Shown: positions 1 through 8,843 of the stretch, one piece after another | How the letters are laid out: each line of letters starts with the position of its first letter | Numbering within the stretch: position 1 is the first letter of the stretch | Assembly (NCBI RefSeq): GCF_947500975.1 | Contig: NZ_CANMUE010000011.1 | Coordinates: forward strand, 1-64,000 | Source: an uncultured Polaribacter sp. | GTDB taxonomy: Bacteria > Bacteroidota > Bacteroidia > Flavobacteriales > Flavobacteriaceae | DNA length: 64,000 nt | Reading direction: 5' to 3' | Translations under genes and position numbers: made by a program | Notes under the pieces: generated by a model | What the model saw: the letters and a program-made list of their open reading frames with translations, nothing else | What the model was told of the DNA's origin: nothing | The model's database searches: none

Positions 1-187
1 AGGCTTACCTTTTTTACTACTAAATAATTTCTTCCAAAAGTTCATTCTTTGCAGTCTGTTTTTATATGGTACACAACTTATTTATATGCTTATCTTTTAT
101 CAGTATATAAAATTATTATGGCAGTATATGCTGATGTTTTGTGTTACTATTTTTAATAAAAATTTCACTCTACAATATAGTATTTTT

Positions 188-1303
188 CTAAAGTTCATCA
201 AAAGGGTTTTTAATATTTTTAAGACTTGTTTGTGAAACATGAGTATAAATCATTGTTGTTTTTGGGCTGCTATGGCCTAACAATTCTTGAATATACCTAA
301 TGTCAGTTCCGTTTTCTAATAAATGTGTTGCAAATGAATGTCTTAATGTATGTAATGTAACTCTTTTTGTTATTTTAGTATTTCTTAATGCTTTTTTTAA
401 CACAGCTTGTGCACTTGAATTACTATATTGTTTTCCATTTAAACCTTCAAAAAGAAAAACTGTAGGTTTATATGCTAAATAATATTCTCTAATAAGTTTT
501 AAAAAAGAATGAGATAACAATGTATACCTATCTTTTTTACCTTTTGCTTGTTTTATATGAATAAGCATTCTTTTACTATCTATATTTTCAATTTTCAAAT
601 TTAATGCTTCTCCAATTCTTAGTCCTCCAGAATATAAGAGGCTTAGCAAAGTCTTATGTTTAAGATTGGTAAGATTATTAAAAATAGCTTTAACTTCATC
701 AACACTAAGTATAGATGGTAATTGTTTTTCTTTTTTTGGTCTTTCTATATTTATTTGCTCTATTTCAACACCATTAAAAAGTAAAAATTTTTTAATGCCA
801 TTAATACATTGGTTTTGATAAGAAACAGATTTATTTGCCCTAAAAATAAAATCGTAATTAAATTGTTCTATTAATTTTATAGAATAGTTTTCAGTTTTCT
901 TAAGCAAAGCATAACGTAAAAAAAAAGCTGTAACCTCTGTATAGGTATTTACAGTATTTTTACTTAGTCTTTTTTGTTGTAGCCATCTTTTGAATTTTAA
1001 TAAATCAGAATTTAACTCATCTGTTAAGGGCGGTAATATTAGCTTATAGCTATTTTTTATAATAGGTCTTACTTCTTTTTTAAAGTTGCCATAGTCTATA
1101 AACCATTTTTTAAGGCTAAGATGTTTTAATAATAAGCTTCTGTTATTTGTTGAATCATTAATGTAGAAAGACCTTAAAGTTCTACTCCATTTTACATCAG
1201 ATAATAATTTTATATAACTTTTTATTTCCTCATCAAAGAGAAAATTAATCATAACAACATTATTACCTTTATGTTTATTAGTAAGTAGAGTAATTGTTTT
1301 CAT
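188..1303 (-). CDS. Tyrosine recombinase / phage-type integrase
   Basis: Site-specific recombinase of the XerD-like tyrosine family. It cuts and rejoins DNA through a covalent tyrosine intermediate. The catalytic set is complete: Arg229 in GGLRIGEAL, a Lys in the AKGKKDR hairpin near 252, His318-x-x-Arg321 in HTLRHSF, His344 in LGHSS and the nucleophile Tyr353 in MIYTHVS. A SAM-like N-terminal core-binding domain spans about 95-185. The first 90 residues form an additional N-terminal part that XerC/XerD proteins (about 300 residues) lack. I see no IntI-specific insertion, so an integron integrase is unlikely. No excisionase, no phage gene and no obvious att repeat lie next to it, and it stands divergent from the PorP gene. 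It may be an orphan of an integrated element or a Bacteroidota invertase-type recombinase. Family assignment is sure; the biological role is unknown. Confidence 0.9.
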   Translation of the reverse strand: MKTITLLTNKHKGNNVVMINFLFDEEIKSYIKLLSDVKWSRTLRSFYINDSTNNRSLLLKHLSLKKWFIDYGNFKKEVRPIIKNSYKLILPPLTDELNSDLLKFKRWLQQKRLSKNTVNTYTEVTAFFLRYALLKKTENYSIKLIEQFNYDFIFRANKSVSYQNQCINGIKKFLLFNGVEIEQINIERPKKEKQLPSILSVDEVKAIFNNLTNLKHKTLLSLLYSGGLRIGEALNLKIENIDSKRMLIHIKQAKGKKDRYTLLSHSFLKLIREYYLAYKPTVFLFEGLNGKQYSNSSAQAVLKKALRNTKITKRVTLHTLRHSFATHLLENGTDIRYIQELLGHSSPKTTMIYTHVSQTSLKNIKNPFDEL

Positions 1304-1457
1304 AGCAAATACTTAGCTAATATAATAAATTTAGAATTAAAAATTAAATCAACAACTCGTTATTATTTTTAAGGTTAAAAACAATAAAACAATTTTTTTT
1401 ATGTTATTTAACTGTGATAAATTTTAAGAATAAAAGTATTTATTCTTTTAAAAAGAA

Positions 1458-1465
1458 TATATTTG
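1458..1465 (+). promoter_or_regulatory. Putative -7 promoter box for the PorP gene
   Basis: TATATTTG fits the Bacteroidota -7 consensus TAnnTTTG and lies 25 bases before the PorP/SprF start. No clear -33 TTG at the usual spacing is visible. Confidence 0.45.
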
Positions 1466-1489
1466 AATACTTAAATAATATAATTTTTC

Positions 1490-2473
1490 ATGAAAGTATT
1501 ATTTCTCAAACTAATCTTTTTACTTTTCTTTCTTTTTTCTTTAAAAAGTAATGCGCAAGAAACATTGCCTATCTATACAGATTATCTTTCTGATAATATT
1601 TATTTAGTACATGCTTCAGCAGCAGGTATTGGAAATTCTAGTAAATTAAGGTTAACAGCAAGGCAACAATGGGTTGGGGTAGTTGATGCTCCTGAATTGC
1701 AAACATTAAGTTTTCATACAAGAATAGGAGAAGATTCTAATGCTGGTTATGGTTTAGTTTTATTTAATGATAAAAATGGTTTTCACTCTCAAAAAGGAAT
1801 TCAAGGTACTTATGCATATCATTTACCTATGAGTAATGGAAGTTATTTTAATCAACTTTCTTTTGGATTATCTTTTACATTTGTTCAAAACCAATCAGAT
1901 CAAAGAACTTTTACAGGAGATAGTGCTGTATCAACCATAATAGAAAGCACAAGTTATTATAATGCAGATTTTAGTATTGCATATCATTTAAGAGGATTTT
2001 CTTCTTATTTTACAGTTAAAAATTTACTTTTAACTGCAAAAAACAATTTAAACATACAAGAGCCTTTAGATTTAAGAAATTATATCTTTTCTGCAGGATA
2101 TTACTTCGGCAAAGATCTTTTTGTTCAATTTGAACCTTCATTAATGTTACAACTTAAAGAAGCTACTGGAGAAAGAATTGCAGATTTTAATATAAAAGCT
2201 TACAAAGATATTTCTAATACCCAATTATGGGCAGCATTATCTTATAGAAGAAGTTTTGATATAAATGCTATTCAAAACGCTGAATTCATTTCTCCTATTT
2301 TAGGAGTTAATTATAAGAATTTTATGTTTTCTTATGCTTATACTAAGCAAGCTAATGATATAGTTCTAACAAGTGGAGGTTTTCATCAAGTTTCTTTAGG
2401 ATTAAATCTTTGGACTAGAAAACAAAGAGCAGCAGCTTGTCCTAATATTAATGCAACTTTTGGAAGTTTTTAA
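1490..2473 (+). CDS. Type IX secretion membrane protein, PorP/SprF family
   Basis: Outer-membrane beta-barrel protein of the PorP/SprF family. In Bacteroidota such proteins help export or anchor particular T9SS substrates, for example the SprB adhesin. A signal peptide is clear (hydrophobic stretch at residues 4-20, cut after SNAQ). The LYTDYLSDNIYLVHASAAG-like start followed by RQQW at about 60 is the family hallmark for plasma-type PorP/SprF proteins. Length is normal (327). SprF genes usually stand directly after a giant adhesin gene. None is here, since the next gene is convergent murI, which overlaps the stop codon by 4 bases. The last 15 residues (RAAACPNINATFGSF) do not end in the usual barrel-terminal pattern before the final Phe. 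Confidence 0.9.
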   Translation: MKVLFLKLIFLLFFLFSLKSNAQETLPIYTDYLSDNIYLVHASAAGIGNSSKLRLTARQQWVGVVDAPELQTLSFHTRIGEDSNAGYGLVLFNDKNGFHSQKGIQGTYAYHLPMSNGSYFNQLSFGLSFTFVQNQSDQRTFTGDSAVSTIIESTSYYNADFSIAYHLRGFSSYFTVKNLLLTAKNNLNIQEPLDLRNYIFSAGYYFGKDLFVQFEPSLMLQLKEATGERIADFNIKAYKDISNTQLWAALSYRRSFDINAIQNAEFISPILGVNYKNFMFSYAYTKQANDIVLTSGGFHQVSLGLNLWTRKQRAAACPNINATFGSF

Positions 2474-3264
2474 AAATTTTTCTCTAAAACTTTTATAGAT
2501 TTATTATCATCCTTAATAAGGCGCTCTAAAGTTTCTTTACTTTTGTTGATGTAAAATTCATGTACACCATTACTACTATTCAAATTTAAAAGAAAGTGTT
2601 TCTCTAAAATATTTTGTGTTTGTCTTGCTACTGCTTCACCAGAATCGATAATTTGAATATTTTTGCCAACAATTTCTCTAATTTGCGGTATTAAATATGG
2701 GTAATGTGTGCACCCTAAAACTAAACAATCAACATTTTCTATTAGCATTGGTTTAATATAAAGCTCTAATAATTCTTTCATTTTTGGAGAGTCTTTTTTT
2801 CCTGATTCAATTAATTCAACCAAACCTTTACCAACTGTTTCTTTTATAGTTATTTCTTTATTAATAGTGTTGGATGTTTTTTCAAATAACTCGCTATTAA
2901 GTGTGCCTTTTGTTGCTAAAATGCCAATTGTATTTGTACTAGTTTTTAGTGCAGCAGGTTTTATGGCAGGTTCAATACCAATAATTGGAACACTATATTT
3001 TTCTCTTAATTTTTTAATAGAATTTGTGGTTGCAGTATTACAGGCAACTATAATTAATTTGCAATTTTTTGATAAAAGAAAATCTATATTTTTTATTGAA
3101 AGTTCAGTTATTTTCTCTTTAGTTTTTTCACCATAAGGAGCGTTTTTACTATCAGAAAGGTAAATGGTATTTTCATTTGGTAAAAGTGTAGTTATTTCTT
3201 TCCAAATAGAAGTGCCACCAACTCCCGAATCAAAAATACCAATAGAAAAATTATTAGACTTCAT
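2470..3264 (-). CDS. murI: Glutamate racemase
   Basis: Cytoplasmic cofactor-independent racemase that makes D-glutamate for peptidoglycan. The N-terminal FDSGVGGTSIW motif and the two catalytic cysteines are all present, in VACNTATTNS (about residue 77) and VLGCTHYPYL (about 185). Length of 264 is typical. It is the last gene of the minus-strand envelope cluster, but a hairpin terminator at 3281-3311 separates it from ompH, so it may have its own promoter. Its 3' end overlaps the convergent PorP gene by 4 bases, so no terminator fits between the two. Confidence 0.96.
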   Translation of the reverse strand: MKSNNFSIGIFDSGVGGTSIWKEITTLLPNENTIYLSDSKNAPYGEKTKEKITELSIKNIDFLLSKNCKLIIVACNTATTNSIKKLREKYSVPIIGIEPAIKPAALKTSTNTIGILATKGTLNSELFEKTSNTINKEITIKETVGKGLVELIESGKKDSPKMKELLELYIKPMLIENVDCLVLGCTHYPYLIPQIREIVGKNIQIIDSGEAVARQTQNILEKHFLLNLNSSNGVHEFYINKSKETLERLIKDDNKSIKVLEKNF

Positions 3265-3280
3265 ACTTTTGTAAAAATAA

Positions 3281-3311
3281 AAAAACCTACTTATAAAAGT
3301 AGGTTTTTTTT
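3281..3311 (-). terminator. Rho-independent terminator after ompH
   Basis: The stem ACCTACTT / AAGTAGGT with loop ATAA is flanked by A and T runs on both sides. On the minus strand it follows the ompH gene ending at 3331, and it lies just before the murI start at 3264. Confidence 0.85.
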
Positions 3312-3330
3312 ATTTTATAAAAAGATTTTT

Positions 3331-3837
3331 TTAGAATCCTAACTTTGCTTTAACAGCACCATAAAGATCTTCTCCTTTACTAACTAATAAACCTTTCCCA
3401 ACAGTAGAGTCTAATACATAAACAATTCCTTTAGCAGCAGCAACATCTTCAATTGCTTTTCTTGCTTTTTCTATGATTGGTTTTAAACCATTGTTTTGCT
3501 TTTTTTGCATTTCTTCATAAGCAGTTTGTCTTAAACCTTCATATCTAGCTCTTTCTTGTTGTACTTCTTTAGCTCTAGTGTCATTTATTTCTTTTGCTTG
3601 AGTTTGAGATTCTGTAGTATATTTTTGAATCTTAGCTTCTAACTTTTTTCCCATACCTTCAATTTCATCTTGGTATGTTTTTCCTAACTTCTCAATATCT
3701 AATTTTAGCTTTTTTGTTTGTGGCATTTCAGCTACTAATTTTTCAAAGTCGATATGACCTGTCTTTTGTGCATTTGCAACACCACCTATACCTAAAGTAA
3801 ATACAGCAATTAATAGTAACGTTTTAAAATTTTTCAT
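3331..3837 (-). CDS. OmpH/Skp family periplasmic chaperone
   Basis: Small periplasmic chaperone of the Skp/OmpH family that holds unfolded outer-membrane proteins on the way to the Bam complex. A signal peptide (residues 1-23, cut after NAQ) is followed by KTGHIDFEKLVAEMP, the usual Skp beta-strand start. A long charged alpha-helical coiled coil follows at about 45-120, then a C-terminal strand (IVYVLDSTVGKGLL). It has 168 residues, as expected. It lies 12 bases after the second, longer ompH gene and downstream of bamA, which fits a shared role in barrel assembly. Confidence 0.93.
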   Translation of the reverse strand: MKNFKTLLLIAVFTLGIGGVANAQKTGHIDFEKLVAEMPQTKKLKLDIEKLGKTYQDEIEGMGKKLEAKIQKYTTESQTQAKEINDTRAKEVQQERARYEGLRQTAYEEMQKKQNNGLKPIIEKARKAIEDVAAAKGIVYVLDSTVGKGLLVSKGEDLYGAVKAKLGF

Positions 3838-3849
3838 TCTTGTTTTAAT

Positions 3850-4710
3850 TTAATTATTATTTTCGTTTTTGATTTCTTCTTGTTCTTCTTCTTTTTTCTT
3901 TTTTAAAGCTTCTTTTTTTTCACGTAATAATTTTCTTTTCTCTTCTCGCTTTTTTAACAGTTCAGCTCTTTTATCAGCAATTGCTTTCTTTTTTGCTTCC
4001 TTCTCTGCTATTTTTTTTGCTTTAGCTTTTTCTTTAAGCTCTTTAGCAGTTTCTAATTGTGCTTCCTTTTCAGCTATTTTATTTGCAATAGCATTTTCTT
4101 TATCTTCAATTACTTTCTTTTGTTGGTCAGTTAATTGTTTTTTTGGCGAATTCTTTTTTTCTTCTCTTTTTTTGTTTTTTTCATCTATTAATCTTGTTCT
4201 GTCTATGGTAGATAAAATAAGTTCGCTAATATCGTATTTTTTATTTGAATATAGCATTACTAAATCGCTTGATTTTTCAAAAACAAAATCGTATTTTTTT
4301 CTAGCAGCAATACTTTGTATTGCATTATAAACTTGGTCTTGTATTGGTTTAACTAATTGCTTTCTTACCAAAAACATATCACCATTTGGACCAAAATATA
4401 AAGATTCTAATCTTCTTAATTCTTCTTGTTTTATAGCTATTTCTTCTTCTTTTTCTATAATTAAGTCTTTTGTTAAGATAGCCTTTTCGTTTGCTAAATC
4501 AGTTTTTAAAACTTCAATATGACGAGTTTGCTTATCAAGATTTTTTCTCCATTTGGCTACTTTAGAATCTAAAGTGTTTTGTGCTTGGATATATTCTGGA
4601 ACATTTTCTAATATGTATTCCATATCTATATAAGCTATTACTTGACCTTTTTGCGACCAAAAAGTTGTTACACTAAGTAAAAGAACGATTGGTAAAAATA
4701 TTTTTTTCAT
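3850..4710 (-). CDS. OmpH/Skp family protein with long coiled-coil tail
   Basis: A second Skp-like protein, of 286 residues. A signal peptide (1-19) leads into VIAYIDMEYILENVPEY, the same strand and helix start as other OmpH proteins. The coiled coil spans about 45-110, and IAARKKYDFVFEKSSDLVMLYS at 135-155 closes the Skp core. After residue 180 comes a roughly 105-residue tail that is almost only Lys, Glu, Ala and Arg in heptad-like order. That tail is absent from ordinary Skp. It is transcribed between bamA (64 bases upstream) and the short ompH gene. The tail may bind peptidoglycan or lengthen the chaperone tentacles; this is inference. Confidence 0.9.
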   Translation of the reverse strand: MKKIFLPIVLLLSVTTFWSQKGQVIAYIDMEYILENVPEYIQAQNTLDSKVAKWRKNLDKQTRHIEVLKTDLANEKAILTKDLIIEKEEEIAIKQEELRRLESLYFGPNGDMFLVRKQLVKPIQDQVYNAIQSIAARKKYDFVFEKSSDLVMLYSNKKYDISELILSTIDRTRLIDEKNKKREEKKNSPKKQLTDQQKKVIEDKENAIANKIAEKEAQLETAKELKEKAKAKKIAEKEAKKKAIADKRAELLKKREEKRKLLREKKEALKKKKEEEQEEIKNENNN

Positions 4711-4774
4711 TTGTATAATGTATTTAGAAAAAACCGTGCCAAAAAAACTTTGACATTACAAATGTACTGTTTTC

Positions 4775-7345
4775 TTAGAACTGTCTTCCGATAATAAAAT
4801 GTGTTTGCCAGCCAGATTTATCAACATTACCAGGTAAAGGGTCAAAACCATGAGCAAAATCAATACCTAGCATACCAAAAGCAGGCATAAATATTCTGAT
4901 TCCAACACCAGCTGAACGTTTTAATTCAAACGGGTTAAATGTACTAAAATTGTCATAAGAATTACCAGCTTCTAAAAAACCAACCGTATAAATAGATGCA
5001 GATGGTGCATTTGTAATAGAATATCTTAATTCTAGTTGAAATTTATTATAAATTGATCCTCCTTCAGCAGGTGATAATTGACTGTTTTCATATCCTCTTA
5101 AACCAACTACCTCTCTACCGTCTAATTGAAATGCGGCAATTCCGTCACCACCAACAAAATATCTTTCAAATGGAGATAAACCTACTTCTGAGTTATAATA
5201 TCCTAAGAAACCCATTTCAGCATTGGTCATCAATACCAGTTTATCTGTAAATGAAGTATACCATTTTCCTTTAGCTGTAATTTTATAATATTCTAACCAT
5301 TTATAATTTTCAGCTATTTTAGCACTTTCTTCTGCTGTTGTTAGTCCACTATCTATACTATAATCTTTATTGTTAACTAAAGAATACGGAAAAGTCGCTT
5401 TTACCCCTAAAGAAAATTCTGAACCATATGTTGGAAATATAGGGCTTGGTCCTGAAGAATTTCTACTTAATGTTGCACTATATGAAAGGTTATTAAGAGT
5501 ACCATTACTTAAAACACTAGTACCTACTGCAAACCCGTAATTATTTAAATTAAAACTTTGATAGCTGATTGCTTGTGATAATTGAAAGAAATCATCTGGC
5601 CATTTTAAACGTTGGCCTAGCCCTAAACTGGCTCCAATAATTCCTAAACTTTGATCTTTATCCACCTGACCAGTTTGAAAATCGAATTGATATTGATTTG
5701 ATGAATAAATTGAAAAAGATAAAGATTTTGGTTTTTTACCTCCTAACCATGGCTCTGTAAAAGAAAAGCTATACGTATTAAATGTTCTACTAGACTGTAA
5801 ACGCAAAGCTAAACTTTGACCATCACCCATAGGCAAAGGCTTGTAAGCTTCTTTATTAAATAAATTTCTAATTGAAAAATTGTTAAAAGATAATCCTAAG
5901 GTACCTATAAAAGATCCACCTCCATAACCACCTTGTAATTCTATTTGGCTACCACCTTTTTCAACAACTGAGAAATCTATATCTGCAGTTTTATTTTGAT
6001 AATCTGGAATTACATCTGGAGTAACATTTTGATCAAAGAACCCTAATTGACCTATTTCTCTAATAGATCTAATAATATTACTTCTACTAAATAAATCTCC
6101 TGGTTTAACTCTTAATTCTCTAAAAATTACATGGTCATTTGTTTTATCGTTTCCAGAAACTGTTACTTTTCTAATTCTAGCTTTTTCATCTTCTCTAATT
6201 CTAATTTCTACGGTAATAGAGTCGTTATTAACTTTTGTTTCAACAGCATTAATTTGAGAAAATAAAAACCCAGTGTCTTGGTACATTGTAGAAATATCAT
6301 CAGAAGTTGGTGTTCCATCACCTTTAACTCTTTCTTTTAAAACAGCGCCATTATAAACATCACCTTTTTCAATTTTTAGCATAGATCTTAATTGATCATC
6401 AGAATATTCTTTGTTTCCTACAAATAAAATATCAGCAAACCTATATTGCCTACCTTCTTCTAAATCGATATTTAAATTGATCGTGTTGTCATCATTCCAA
6501 GTAATTTTATCACTTAAAATACGTGCATCTCTATAACCAATTCTACTATATTTATCCAATATGCTCTCTAAATCTTCTTGAAAATCTTCTTCAATATATT
6601 TTGAAGCTTTCCAAAAACGACCAAAAAACTTTCTTTTTGTATTAGACATTGCTTTTCTCAGTTTTTTGTCTGATAAAGCTTTATTGCCATTAAAAATAAT
6701 TTCTTTAATTTTAATTTTTGAACCTCGATCTATAAATATGTCCATATTTACAGTGTTGATATCAGAAGTGTCAACTCTAGTGTTTAAGTTTACTTTTGTT
6801 TTTAAGTATCCTTTATCTGTATATTTTTTTGTGAAGTAATTTTTAGTGGTTACAACAAGATTGTCAGTAACCATTTCACCAGGTTTTAGTTCGGCTTCTT
6901 TAATTAATTCTTTAGCTTTAGATTTTTTAATACCATTAATTTTAACTAGGTTTAATTGTGGCAATTCTTGTACGTCAAATTGAAGGTAAATAGCATTTCC
7001 ATCAACTTTAGCCAAATAAACATCTACATTGCTAAATTGTTTACTTTCGTATAACTTTTTTATTGCACTGGTAAGTTTGTCTCCAGGTAATTTTAAAGTT
7101 TGTCCAATTCTTAAGCCAGTAAAAACTCTAACAGTTTCTTCGCTAAATTTTTTTAATCCAGTAACAGAAATACCCGATAAAATATATTCCTTTCCTTTTT
7201 CAAAAGAAAGATTTTGACTGATAATAGTATCTTTTTTAGTTTGTGCCTTTGCATTTAAACTAAAAAATACTGTAAATAACACTAATGCTGCAAAAGTAAA
7301 TTTTAATGATAATTTACTTTGTAATTTGTTCGCTTGTTTTTCCAA
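4775..7345 (-). CDS. bamA: Outer membrane protein assembly factor BamA
   Basis: Central Omp85 protein of the Bam machine, which inserts beta-barrel proteins into the outer membrane. The order is signal peptide (1-35, after NAKAQ), five POTRA repeats (about 55-460) and a 16-strand barrel (about 480-856) ending in the aromatic signal HFIIGRQF. GLRGYENSQLSP near residue 755 is the VRGY-type L6 lid motif, here as LRGY. Total length of 856 is normal for Bacteroidota. Its first 32 bases lie inside the 3' end of uppS, which indicates translational coupling. The ompH genes follow, so export chaperones and the assembly machine are made together. Confidence 0.97.
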   Translation of the reverse strand: MEKQANKLQSKLSLKFTFAALVLFTVFFSLNAKAQTKKDTIISQNLSFEKGKEYILSGISVTGLKKFSEETVRVFTGLRIGQTLKLPGDKLTSAIKKLYESKQFSNVDVYLAKVDGNAIYLQFDVQELPQLNLVKINGIKKSKAKELIKEAELKPGEMVTDNLVVTTKNYFTKKYTDKGYLKTKVNLNTRVDTSDINTVNMDIFIDRGSKIKIKEIIFNGNKALSDKKLRKAMSNTKRKFFGRFWKASKYIEEDFQEDLESILDKYSRIGYRDARILSDKITWNDDNTINLNIDLEEGRQYRFADILFVGNKEYSDDQLRSMLKIEKGDVYNGAVLKERVKGDGTPTSDDISTMYQDTGFLFSQINAVETKVNNDSITVEIRIREDEKARIRKVTVSGNDKTNDHVIFRELRVKPGDLFSRSNIIRSIREIGQLGFFDQNVTPDVIPDYQNKTADIDFSVVEKGGSQIELQGGYGGGSFIGTLGLSFNNFSIRNLFNKEAYKPLPMGDGQSLALRLQSSRTFNTYSFSFTEPWLGGKKPKSLSFSIYSSNQYQFDFQTGQVDKDQSLGIIGASLGLGQRLKWPDDFFQLSQAISYQSFNLNNYGFAVGTSVLSNGTLNNLSYSATLSRNSSGPSPIFPTYGSEFSLGVKATFPYSLVNNKDYSIDSGLTTAEESAKIAENYKWLEYYKITAKGKWYTSFTDKLVLMTNAEMGFLGYYNSEVGLSPFERYFVGGDGIAAFQLDGREVVGLRGYENSQLSPAEGGSIYNKFQLELRYSITNAPSASIYTVGFLEAGNSYDNFSTFNPFELKRSAGVGIRIFMPAFGMLGIDFAHGFDPLPGNVDKSGWQTHFIIGRQF

Positions 7346-8057
7346 ATCGTCTTTCTCTATTCTGATAATCTATGATTGCATCATAGAAATGTTCTTGTCT
7401 AAAATCTGGCCAAAGTATATCTGTAAAATATAATTCAGCATATGCTAGTTGCCATAATAAAAAGTTACTAATGCGTTGTTCTCCACTAGTTCTTATTAAT
7501 AAATCAACGTCGGGCAAATTAAATGTATATAAATGGTTATTTATAGTATTTTCATCTATTTTTTCTAAATCGATGTCATTATTAACAACTTTTTTAGATA
7601 TGTTTTTGATTGCATTAACAATTTCTTCTCTTGCACCATAGCTTAAAGCTAGTGTTAATGTAATTGTTTTGTTATTTTGTGTGTCAAAAATAACATCATT
7701 TAAAGTATTTTTTGCTTTTTTAGGTAAAGATTCTATATTACCAATGGCATTTACTTTTACACCATTTTCTTGAAAAGTAGGTAGTTCTTTTTTTAATGAA
7801 CTAACAAGTAAACTCATTAAAGCGTCTACTTCAATTTTTGGTCTATTCCAGTTTTCTGTAGAAAAAGCATATAAGGTTATTGCAGCGATGCCCAATTCTG
7901 CAGCTGTTTCAATAGATTCTCTTACGGCTGTTAATGCGTTTTTATGACCAAAAATCCTTTCCATTCCTTTACTTTTAGCCCATCTTCCATTACCATCCAT
8001 AATAATGGCAACGTGTTTAGGAACTCTTTGTAAATCAATGAGTAGTTTTTTATCCAT
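7314..8057 (-). CDS. uppS: Isoprenyl transferase (undecaprenyl diphosphate synthase)
   Basis: Cis-prenyltransferase that makes the C55 lipid carrier for peptidoglycan and polysaccharides. Signatures are HVAIIMDGNGRWAKSKG (catalytic Asp of DGNGRW near residue 20) and the C-terminal RTSGEQRISNFLLWQ, plus AELYFTDILWPDF. It is 247 residues long, as usual. It starts 3 bases after the DUF6089 gene ends and overlaps bamA by 32 bases. It therefore sits in the middle of a tight envelope-biogenesis operon. Confidence 0.97.
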   Translation of the reverse strand: MDKKLLIDLQRVPKHVAIIMDGNGRWAKSKGMERIFGHKNALTAVRESIETAAELGIAAITLYAFSTENWNRPKIEVDALMSLLVSSLKKELPTFQENGVKVNAIGNIESLPKKAKNTLNDVIFDTQNNKTITLTLALSYGAREEIVNAIKNISKKVVNNDIDLEKIDENTINNHLYTFNLPDVDLLIRTSGEQRISNFLLWQLAYAELYFTDILWPDFRQEHFYDAIIDYQNRERRFGKTSEQITK

Positions 8058-8060
8058 ATA

Positions 8061-8738
8061 TTAAAATCCTTTTGTGTAACATGCAGGTCTTCCAAAAGTA
8101 TAAATTAATGAAAAACCTGTAAACATATACCAATCATTTCCAGTGCCTTCAAAATTCAAGTCAGATATTGTAGATGTTGTATAATCTAAATCATCTTCAA
8201 AAGTGTATCTAAACTTAGCTTCTAATGAGAAGGCAAGATTACTAAATAATTGTGATTTAAAACCAACACCAAAAGGTACGTTAAAAGCAACTTTACTGTT
8301 GTAAACATATTCACCAGGTGCTGTTTCAGATGAAATATACGAAGAGCTAAACGCAGCTATTTCTAATAAAATATAAGGTGTCCATGTTTTACCTGGTGTA
8401 GATAAATCATATTCATAAAAATTATATTCTAAACCTAATGCCAATTCGTTTATAGTATTTGAAAACGTTAAACCTCTATCTCTTCTAAAATCTGTATCTG
8501 CATCTAAATCTGTTGCTGTTATTGGTAAATAGCTATAAGTTGCTTTTAATGCAAATCTTGGATGGTAGTTGTATTTAAAAAATACACCTCCGGCAAATTT
8601 ATTTGGTTTTATATAGTTTGTACTACCAATATCTCCAACATAATTTGTGCCACCTATAGTTAGTCCAATTTCATATACTTGCCCTGATAAAAGGGAAGTT
8701 AAGCTCAAAAAAATGATAACTAAAATACTTTTTTTCAT
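8061..8738 (-). CDS. DUF6089 family outer-membrane protein
   Basis: Predicted small outer-membrane beta-barrel of the Bacteroidota family DUF6089. It has a signal peptide (1-19, cut after LSGQ), then VYEIGLTIGGTNYVGDIGSTNYIKP, the family start. Alternating aromatic strands run through to SLIYTFGRPACYTKGF. No enzyme motif is visible. This gene often sits directly before uppS and bamA in this phylum, and here it ends 3 bases before uppS, which suggests a link with outer-membrane assembly. No function has been established to my knowledge. Confidence 0.85.
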   Translation of the reverse strand: MKKSILVIIFLSLTSLLSGQVYEIGLTIGGTNYVGDIGSTNYIKPNKFAGGVFFKYNYHPRFALKATYSYLPITATDLDADTDFRRDRGLTFSNTINELALGLEYNFYEYDLSTPGKTWTPYILLEIAAFSSSYISSETAPGEYVYNSKVAFNVPFGVGFKSQLFSNLAFSLEAKFRYTFEDDLDYTTSTISDLNFEGTGNDWYMFTGFSLIYTFGRPACYTKGF

Positions 8739-8843
8739 ATTAAAAAATAGCGTGCAAATATAGGGAAATCAATTTGCTTTTTAAAGTTAATGTTTGTCTT
8801 TTTTGGATAACTGTTTTTTTTATAATTTATTGTTGAAACCAGT

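Noticed and set aside
1..187. A gene or att site at the left edge
   Set aside because: AT-rich sequence without coding frame, hairpin or repeat that I could support.
188..1303. Integron integrase
   Set aside because: No IntI-specific insertion near the second active-site box and no attC-like repeats or cassettes nearby.
3869..4330. Plus-strand open frame opposite the long ompH gene
   Set aside because: It encodes a Ser/Phe-rich string that is the mirror of Lys/Glu codons in ompH; the minus frame has a signal peptide and family match.
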